From positions 248,001-312,000 of the forward strand of contig NZ_CP015578.1 in the NCBI RefSeq assembly GCF_002139935.1: a stretch of DNA of 64,000 nucleotides. The letters are read 5' to 3'. Under the pieces are notes generated by a model. That model ran no database searches, was not told the DNA's origin, and saw only the letters and a list, made by a program, of their open reading frames with translations. Positions 56,906 through 64,000 of the stretch are shown piece after piece. Origin of the DNA: Campylobacter lanienae NCTC 13004 (lineage in GTDB: Bacteria > Campylobacterota > Campylobacteria > Campylobacterales > Campylobacteraceae). Positions within the stretch are counted from its first letter, which is position 1, and the number at the start of each line of letters is the position of its first letter. A program made the translations under genes and the position numbers.

Positions 56906-58714
56906 ATGTGTGGAATCGTCGGCTATATCGGTAAAAAAGAGAAAAAAAATATTATATTAAATGGATTAAAAGAGCTTGAATATCGTGGATATGATAGTGC
57001 GGGGATGGCGATTATCATAGGTAATGAGATGAGCTATTATAAGGCTGTTGGTAAGCTTGAGAATTTAGCTAGTAAAATGAAAGAGTGCCAATACCAGGGT
57101 AATGGCGTAGCTATAGGCCATACTAGATGGGCGACACATGGCAAACCTACTGAGATAAACGCTCATCCGCATTTAGGTGAGTATAGCTTTGTTATTCATA
57201 ATGGAATTATAGAAAATTACAAAGAGTTAAAAGATGAGCTAGAAGCTAGTGGGGTGAAGTTTTTAAGTCAGACTGATACAGAGGTTATAGTCCATCTTTT
57301 TGAAGAGTATAATAAAAGTGCTAAAACCCCATTTGAAGCTTATAAAAAGACAATTGGCAGATTAAAGGGTGCTTATGCTACCTTGCTTGTTACCAAGGCT
57401 GCTCCAGATGAGATATTTTTTGCTAAAAATGCGGCTCCTTTGATTATCGCTAGAGATGGGGATGAAATTTATCTATCTAGCTCGGATTCCCCATTAATCG
57501 GCCTAGCTAAGGAGGCTATATATCTAGAAGATGGCAGTTATGGAGTGGCGAAATTAGGAAATTTAACTATATTTGATGAGAATAATCAAGAGATAAAGCC
57601 AAATTTCACCGAACTACCAAAAGACAAAGGCTACGCCCTAAAAGATGGTTATAGATTTTTTATGGAAAAAGAGATATATGAGCAGTCTCAAGTGATCGCT
57701 GAGTGCTTGATGGGTAGATTGAGCGATGATGATTTGAATTTGGATATCGATATAAGCTTATTTAATGATATTGATGAGGTGGTCTTGTGTGCTTGTGGGA
57801 CTAGCTACCATGCGGCCTTAGCTGCTAGCTATCTATTAGAAAGATTAGCCAAAATCAGAGCTAGCGTAGTTGTGGCTAGCGAATTTAGATATAAAGAGCC
57901 ATTTTTAAATCCAAATTCGCTATTTATAGTAATTAGCCAAAGCGGTGAAACAGCAGACACGCTAGAAGCCTTAAAAATCGCTAAAAACGCAAATTTAAAA
58001 ACCCTAGCTATCTGTAATGTGGATAATTCTAGTATTGTCAGAATGGCCAAAGAGGTGTTGCTAACTCGTGCTGGGATAGAAAAGGGTGTAGCAAGTACCA
58101 AAGCCTTTGCTACTCAAATGATATGCTTATGGATGTTAGCCCTAAAATTAGCTAAAATTCGCCACACGATCGATGATAAAACCTTAGAAAATGAGATTAA
58201 AACATTGAGAAATATCCCATCTGTTGTGAATTTCGATAAGAGCTTACAAGAGAAAATCTATCGCAAAGCCAAGCACTATGTCCATGGGCATGGATTTTTC
58301 TTTATCGGTAGGGATATATTTTACCCGCTTGCTCTTGAAGGGGCATTGAAATTAAAAGAGATTAGCTACCTACACGCCGAGGGTTATCCGGCTGGTGAGA
58401 TGAAGCACGGGCCAATCGCTTTGGCCGATGAGGGGCTATATACAATAGCGCTCTTACCACAAACTATCTTATATGATAAAACTAAATCAAATGTTGAAGA
58501 ATTGGCCGCTAGAGATGCCTTCATCACTACCATTTCGCCTTTGGAATTTGAGCTTAGCGATGACTTTATTAAGATTAATTCTCACTCACATCCGATGAGT
58601 GAATTCTTTGAAATTATGGTTGTTTTACAACTTTTTGCGCTTGAAATTTCTATTAGATTAGGCAATGATGTAGATATGCCAAGAAACCTTGCTAAGAGCG
58701 TAACGGTAGAATAG
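56906..58714 (+). CDS. glmS: Glutamine-fructose-6-phosphate aminotransferase
   Basis: A 602-residue enzyme making glucosamine-6-phosphate for peptidoglycan and LOS. MCGIVGYIGKKE with catalytic Cys after Met1, GHTRWATHGKPT, then two SIS domains (CGTSYHAALAASYL and GRDIFYPLALEGALKLKEISY) ending LAKSVTVE. All hallmarks present. No riboswitch-type leader is seen. Confidence 0.96.
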   Translation: MCGIVGYIGKKEKKNIILNGLKELEYRGYDSAGMAIIIGNEMSYYKAVGKLENLASKMKECQYQGNGVAIGHTRWATHGKPTEINAHPHLGEYSFVIHNGIIENYKELKDELEASGVKFLSQTDTEVIVHLFEEYNKSAKTPFEAYKKTIGRLKGAYATLLVTKAAPDEIFFAKNAAPLIIARDGDEIYLSSSDSPLIGLAKEAIYLEDGSYGVAKLGNLTIFDENNQEIKPNFTELPKDKGYALKDGYRFFMEKEIYEQSQVIAECLMGRLSDDDLNLDIDISLFNDIDEVVLCACGTSYHAALAASYLLERLAKIRASVVVASEFRYKEPFLNPNSLFIVISQSGETADTLEALKIAKNANLKTLAICNVDNSSIVRMAKEVLLTRAGIEKGVASTKAFATQMICLWMLALKLAKIRHTIDDKTLENEIKTLRNIPSVVNFDKSLQEKIYRKAKHYVHGHGFFFIGRDIFYPLALEGALKLKEISYLHAEGYPAGEMKHGPIALADEGLYTIALLPQTILYDKTKSNVEELAARDAFITTISPLEFELSDDFIKINSHSHPMSEFFEIMVVLQLFALEISIRLGNDVDMPRNLAKSVTVE

Positions 58715-58732
58715 GAATTTAATAAAAATATT

Positions 58733-59305
58733 ATGAAAAGGCTTATTTGGATTATTTCGCTACTTTTTAGCGTGGTTGTGGCTAAGGATTTGAATTTAAA
58801 AGAATTAGAAATCTCTTGCGATAATGGCGATATGGATGCTTGCTTTTATCTTGGATATTTCTATAAATATGGCAAATTTGTAGAGCAAAGCTACCACAAA
58901 GCCGCCGAGTTATATCAAAAAGCTTGCGATAATGATTACGCATTTGCCTGTTCTGCTCTTGGAGATCTGTATGTAAGTGGCAAAGGCGTAGAGCTAAACT
59001 ACCGCAAAGCCGCAAAATTATACGAAAAAGCCTGTGATAACGGCGATTTATGGGGTTGTGGTAGCCTTATAAACTTATATTGTGAAGGCGAGGGCTTAAA
59101 ACAAAATTACCAAAATGCTATCAAATCATCCCAAAAGGCTTGTGATAATGCCAACTCACTAGGTTGCCTTAACCTTGGAATCGCATATGAAAAAGCCAAA
59201 GGCGTAAGACAAGATTACGCTATAGCTAAGGAGTATTTTGGCAAGGCGTGTGATTTAGGCAATCAACTTGGTTGTGATGGATATAAAAGATTAAATAATA
59301 GATAG
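58733..59305 (+). CDS. Sel1-repeat protein (Hcp-like)
   Basis: A 190-residue secreted protein with signal peptide (MKRLIWIISLLFSVVVA) and about four 36-residue Sel1 repeats, each with paired Cys (ACDN...GC) that likely form disulfides, as in Helicobacter cysteine-rich proteins. It is a paralogue of the next gene; both end in CDLG/NQ-GC-YKRLNNR, so they arose by tandem duplication. Confidence 0.85.
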   Translation: MKRLIWIISLLFSVVVAKDLNLKELEISCDNGDMDACFYLGYFYKYGKFVEQSYHKAAELYQKACDNDYAFACSALGDLYVSGKGVELNYRKAAKLYEKACDNGDLWGCGSLINLYCEGEGLKQNYQNAIKSSQKACDNANSLGCLNLGIAYEKAKGVRQDYAIAKEYFGKACDLGNQLGCDGYKRLNNR

Positions 59306-59420
59306 CTTATAATGATCTAAGTATATATCTTAGGGCTTATCTACTTAGTATGGTTGTGGGTATGGATTTGAATTTTAAGTTTAAATTTATTTGAATTTTA
59401 AATTTATAATATAAGGAGAT

Positions 59421-60320
59421 ATGATGACAAAGATTATTTGGATTGTTGCGCTACTTTTTAGCGTGATTGTGGCTAAGGACATGGATCCTAAAAAGCTAGA
59501 AAGCTCTTGTGATAATGGTGATATGGGTGCTTGCTTTTCTCTCGGAAAGCTATATTATACTGGCGAAGGCGTCAAACAAAATTACCAAAAAGCAGCCGAG
59601 CTATCTAAAAAAGCTTGTGATGGCGGAAATCCAAGTGGTTGTGCCTCTCTTGGAGTTTTATATTATGAGGGCAAAGGTGTCAAACAAAATTACCAAAAAG
59701 CTTCTGAACTATATCAAAAAGCTTGTGATGGTGGAAATCTACTTGGTTGTGGCTTTCTTGGCACCTTATACGCAGAGGGCAAAGGTGTCAAACAAAACTA
59801 CCAAAAAGCTTCTGAACTATACCAAAAATCTTGTGATGGTGGAAATCTACTTGGTTGTGGCTTTCTTGGAGCTTTATATTATGAGGGCAAAGGTGTAAGA
59901 CAAAACTACCAAAAAGCAGCCGAGCTATCTAAAAAAGCTTGTGATGGCAGAAATCCATATGGTTGTGGCATTCTTGGAACTTTATATTATAAGGGCGAAG
60001 GTGTAAAACAGAACTACCAAAAAGCTTCTGAACTATATCAAAAAGCTTGTGATGGTGGAGAACCATATAGTTGTAGCCTTCTTGGAAGGCTATATTATGA
60101 TGGTAAAGGCGTAAAACAAAACTATCAAAAAGCAGCCGAACTATATCAAAAAGCTTGTGATGCTGGAGATCCATATGGTTGTGTCCTTCTTGGCATCTTA
60201 TACGAAGTAGGCGAAGGAGTAAGACAAGATTATGCCATAGCTAAGGAGTATTATGGCAAGGCGTGCGATTTAGGCGATCAATTTGGTTGTAATCAATATA
60301 AAAGATTAAATAATAGATAG
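59421..60320 (+). CDS. Sel1-repeat protein (HcpC-like), expanded
   Basis: A 299-residue secreted protein with signal peptide (residues 1-19) and about seven near-identical 36-residue Sel1 repeats (YQKACDGGN-LGCGFLG-LY-EGKGVKQNYQKA). The DNA repeats are also nearly identical (108 bp unit), so copy number may change by recombination. SD aaggag. Paralogue of the preceding gene. Confidence 0.88.
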   Translation: MMTKIIWIVALLFSVIVAKDMDPKKLESSCDNGDMGACFSLGKLYYTGEGVKQNYQKAAELSKKACDGGNPSGCASLGVLYYEGKGVKQNYQKASELYQKACDGGNLLGCGFLGTLYAEGKGVKQNYQKASELYQKSCDGGNLLGCGFLGALYYEGKGVRQNYQKAAELSKKACDGRNPYGCGILGTLYYKGEGVKQNYQKASELYQKACDGGEPYSCSLLGRLYYDGKGVKQNYQKAAELYQKACDAGDPYGCVLLGILYEVGEGVRQDYAIAKEYYGKACDLGDQFGCNQYKRLNNR

Positions 60321-60359
60321 CTTATAGCAATCTAAGTATATATCCCACGGCTTATCTGA

Positions 60360-61115
60360 TTAGATCTTTCTCATCTCATCAAGCCTTGAGAGAAATGGGG
60401 TGATGAGATTTATATCTTTTTGTTTTTTAGATGAGTAGTAGATCAAATTTTTATCTAAATTTTTGCCATTTTCTAGCTCATCTAATTTTCTTTTGATCTG
60501 CTTTATAGTCCCATTTATCCCATCTACAATCTTACAATTTGGCATTAAAGTAGCAAAACTATCTTTAAAATAGTTAAAATGCGTACATCCTAGCACCAAA
60601 AGTGATATATTTGTAGCATTGATTTGAGCTATTTGCTCAGCTATATATCGCTTCACCGATGGTGAGACAAACTCCATATTTTGAGCGAATTCTACTAGCT
60701 TTGGCATGGGTAAAAGATAGGTTTTATCGCTTAAATTTGATCTTTTTAAAAGCTCATTTAGCTTAGCACCCTTTATCGTAGCTGGCGTAGCGATAACTAG
60801 TATATTGCCATCTTCGCTTTGACCTAGCTTCACTGCTGGTTCCATCCCGATAATCGGTATGCTAAATTTCTGCCTAAGGTCGCTTATAGCAGCACTCGTG
60901 GCGGTATTACACGCAATTACGATTATATCAGCCATAGGGCGTAAAAACTCGACCGCATCAGTGCTAAGAGCTCTTATCTCATCAATGCTCTTTACCCCAT
61001 AAGGTGCATTATCATTATCAGCAAAATAGATAAAATCACACCCTTTAAGCTCCTTTTTAGCCTCATTTAAAAGACTTAGCCCCCCAAATCCAGAGTCAAA
61101 TATCGCTACAACCAT
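60360..61115 (-). CDS. murI: Glutamate racemase
   Basis: A 251-residue enzyme making D-glutamate for peptidoglycan. [11 protein letters not shown], the two catalytic cysteines in [10 protein letters not shown] and LGCTHFNYF, and DNDNAPYG are present. It overlaps the UbiD-family gene by one base. Confidence 0.95.
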   Translation of the reverse strand: MVVAIFDSGFGGLSLLNEAKKELKGCDFIYFADNDNAPYGVKSIDEIRALSTDAVEFLRPMADIIVIACNTATSAAISDLRQKFSIPIIGMEPAVKLGQSEDGNILVIATPATIKGAKLNELLKRSNLSDKTYLLPMPKLVEFAQNMEFVSPSVKRYIAEQIAQINATNISLLVLGCTHFNYFKDSFATLMPNCKIVDGINGTIKQIKRKLDELENGKNLDKNLIYYSSKKQKDINLITPFLSRLDEMRKI

Positions 61116-62917
61116 CAGCCAAATATCTCAAATTTTTCAAATAATTTTGTATCATCATCTATCAAACCTCTTTTAATAAGGTTATTTACTATATTTTTAT
61201 TACAATTTGTCTCTTTAGGCCACTCTTTTGTATAGTTATCATCTATATTTTTTCTAGTAGCGTCGATTATAATCTGCTCATTATCTATAAATATATCACG
61301 CCCAGCATCGATGCTATTTGTGATACGCCAAGTCATCATATATGGATTATCCAATCTCGCATCGCTATCAGTAAAAATCAATATTTTAAAATGCTCCCTA
61401 AGCGCCAAAATAGAGCTAAAAAGCGGTTTTAAATTTGATTTTTTATCTATTTTTACCATACATATTGGGTTTTTGGTTTGGGTGAAGTATTGATAAACTT
61501 CTAAGATATTAGGGTCTATCTTTTGGAATTTACTGAGTAATTCAGCGTCGCTTAAGATATTTGGCGCTTGCGTGGCATTATCGATAGAAGCATCGATTCC
61601 TAATTTCCCACCATAGCACGAATTCGGACTCGCATGATCTAATTGATCGCAAATTCCGCTTGTGATTAGACAGCTTTTAGGGCTGAATCGATCTAAGACA
61701 AATTTAGCCAAATTTTTATAATCCCCCAAATTCGGCGCATCACTAGGCACGAAAATAGCGTGTTTGACAAAGCTCATCTGTCCAACTCCCCAAAATGCAT
61801 GCATCAACTGCTGAGCGTGAGCGGGGTAAAGGTTATTAAATTTAGCTAATATTAAGTTATGAAATACTCCATTTTCAGGCATTTTATAATCAATCAGATC
61901 TGGCGCAGTAGTTTGCAAAAGTGGCAAAAATATACGCTCAGTTGCATATCCCATATATTTATCTTCTAAAGGCGGCTTGCCCACGACAGTTGCAGCAAAT
62001 ATTGGATTTTTCTTATGCGTAATTTTGCTTACTTTCATTACTGGAAACGGCTCTATTGGGGTATAATAGCCAGTATGATCGCCAAATTTACCCTCATCTC
62101 TTAGCTCATTTGGATCTACAAATCCCTCGATAATAAAATCAGCATCAAAAGGCACATAAATATCATTAGTAAGTGATTTTACCAATTTTGCTGGTTTTTT
62201 ACGGATAAATCCATATAGCATTAATTCAAAAATATTTTTTGGCAATGGAGCCTGCCCACACCAAATATATAACGGATCGCCACCGATCGCCACGCTGACT
62301 GGCATTTTCATCCCTGCTTTTTTATATTCATGAAAAAAATGCGCCCCATCTTTGTGAATTTGCCAGTGCATTCCAAGCTCATTTTGGCTATGGACTTGAA
62401 GGCGATACATACCCAAATTTTGAGTAGTTCCATTTAACGCCTTAGTATAGACTTGACCCATCGTGATAAAGGCGCCGCCATCATCATCCCAAGTTTTCAA
62501 AACCGGAAGTTTATATAAATTTGGCTCTTTAAATTCGCACTCTTGACATATACCCTTGCCTTTTAATCTTTTTGGAAAAATGGATTTTGAACTCAAAAGA
62601 TAGCCAAAAAAATCTATTTTTTCTTTCAGAGAATTTGGCTTTTTAGGCTTTAAAAGAGCTGAAATTTCATCAGAAATATCACTAATATCACGCCCAAAAA
62701 TTATCTCAAGTGCCTTAAAACTACCAAAAATATTTGTTATCACAGGTGGAAATTTATCACCATTTTTATTAGTTGGATTAGTAAATATTAAAGCCTTAGA
62801 ATCATCTTTTTTAACCTCTATATAACTTATATGAGCGATCTCAAGCTCTATATCGCAAGGCTTATCTATAATTTTTAAGAGATTATTTTCTTTGAGTAAA
62901 TTTATATATTTTTCCAT
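61115..62917 (-). CDS. UbiD-family decarboxylase (menaquinone-type)
   Basis: A 600-residue prenyl-FMN decarboxylase. [37 protein letters not shown] (catalytic Glu/Asp) and [18 protein letters not shown] fit the family. In Campylobacter, a UbiD homologue acts in the futalosine menaquinone pathway, which suits this organism. I choose the second ATG at 62917 (SD ggag) over the one 12 bases upstream. Confidence 0.87.
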   Translation of the reverse strand: MEKYINLLKENNLLKIIDKPCDIELEIAHISYIEVKKDDSKALIFTNPTNKNGDKFPPVITNIFGSFKALEIIFGRDISDISDEISALLKPKKPNSLKEKIDFFGYLLSSKSIFPKRLKGKGICQECEFKEPNLYKLPVLKTWDDDGGAFITMGQVYTKALNGTTQNLGMYRLQVHSQNELGMHWQIHKDGAHFFHEYKKAGMKMPVSVAIGGDPLYIWCGQAPLPKNIFELMLYGFIRKKPAKLVKSLTNDIYVPFDADFIIEGFVDPNELRDEGKFGDHTGYYTPIEPFPVMKVSKITHKKNPIFAATVVGKPPLEDKYMGYATERIFLPLLQTTAPDLIDYKMPENGVFHNLILAKFNNLYPAHAQQLMHAFWGVGQMSFVKHAIFVPSDAPNLGDYKNLAKFVLDRFSPKSCLITSGICDQLDHASPNSCYGGKLGIDASIDNATQAPNILSDAELLSKFQKIDPNILEVYQYFTQTKNPICMVKIDKKSNLKPLFSSILALREHFKILIFTDSDARLDNPYMMTWRITNSIDAGRDIFIDNEQIIIDATRKNIDDNYTKEWPKETNCNKNIVNNLIKRGLIDDDTKLFEKFEIFG

Positions 62918-62929
62918 ATTTTTCTCCAT

Positions 62930-63344
62930 TTTCGAACCAAAATTTTATCATAATATATAAAATATTTATACAAAAATGAGAAAAATTATTAAATTAAGTT
63001 ATAAAATTTTGAATTTAAATCAACTTTCCCACCCAAATCCTACTCAATTTAAGCATACATTAAGTATAACTCTTATATAATTCCAGCTCACGAATTAAGA
63101 AACCATCTTACCACACTTCAAAGGTTGGATAAATCATATCTTAATCGTCTGTTTTGTTTTTTAATTTTATAATGTTAAACTATCTTTTATAGTCAATCTT
63201 TGAAATCTAAACAAGTGATCGATTGAGCCAAGCAATTTTAATTATTTAAATTATTAATTGCTAATTTAATAGTTACAAACAATTAAGTTTTTAGATTAAA
63301 ACTTCATAATAAAGATCTTGCTTTACTATTTTGTAAAGTATTTT
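62930..63344 (+). promoter_or_regulatory. Upstream region of the rRNA operon
   Basis: No gene. AT-rich. TATAAT boxes at 63076-63081 and 63168-63173 are candidate rRNA promoters, about 265 and 170 bases before the 16S start; the -35 elements are poor. Confidence 0.5.

Positions 63345-64000
<656 letters not shown>

Overview
The window is a low-GC epsilonproteobacterial chromosome segment. The partial 16S rRNA gene at the right edge, the Campylobacter-type gene neighbourhoods (RlmB/hom/YraN; tsf-rpsB; petABC; nrfHA with an all-CxxCH NrfA) and the codon use point to Campylobacter, probably near C. lanienae, C. hyointestinalis or C. fetus. The species is an inference from memory of 16S, not a search result.

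Layout. 1-8.1 kb is core: an rRNA methylase end, a RodZ-like protein, an aminotransferase, hom, YraN, the trxA/trxB pair, a branched-chain amino acid binding protein and a cytochrome c. 8.1-19.1 kb is accessory. It holds a CRISPR-Cas locus with gene order cas9-cas1-cas2-cas4, a tracrRNA and a 19-repeat array. The Cas9 aligns by eye with Francisella-type (II-B) Cas9, but its reading frame is broken once, near 9828. Every repeat carries a TGGTATAAT extended -10 on the minus strand, and the array and tracrRNA both read on that strand. A three-ORF segment of unknown origin separates the array from one isolated degenerate repeat, and decayed plasmid- or phage-like remnants follow.

19.1-34.2 kb is core: a LolD-like ATPase, tsf, rpsB, PgeF, ribE, mnmG, petABC, tRNA-Gln, initiator tRNA with an orphan tyrosine integrase against it, and the biotin genes bioF-bioG-bioC facing bioD-bioA. 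34.3-41.6 kb is a Tat-exported PhoX phosphatase gene split by a nested island: an IS607-family element (serine recombinase plus TnpB), then two halves of a Firmicutes-type relaxase flanking a tet(O) ribosomal-protection tetracycline resistance module with TnpV, leader peptide and attenuator.

42-48.5 kb is a surface-modification and defence region: a GNAT, an ACP/SDR/AMP-ligase operon preceded by a poly-G(9) tract, a Rossmann-LicD fusion, a methyltransferase, DgkA and a type II 5mC restriction-modification pair. 48.6-64 kb holds a MATE transporter, nrfHA, a type I specificity gene split at a poly-A(8) tract (orphan here), a GlnD-like protein, glmS, two Sel1-repeat proteins, murI, a UbiD-family decarboxylase and the first 656 bases of a 16S rRNA gene.

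The points most worth following up are the II-B-like CRISPR system in Campylobacter with per-repeat promoters and a broken cas9, the gene cargo inside the array boundary, and two homopolymeric tracts placed where length change would switch a glycan/lipid operon and a DNA specificity gene.
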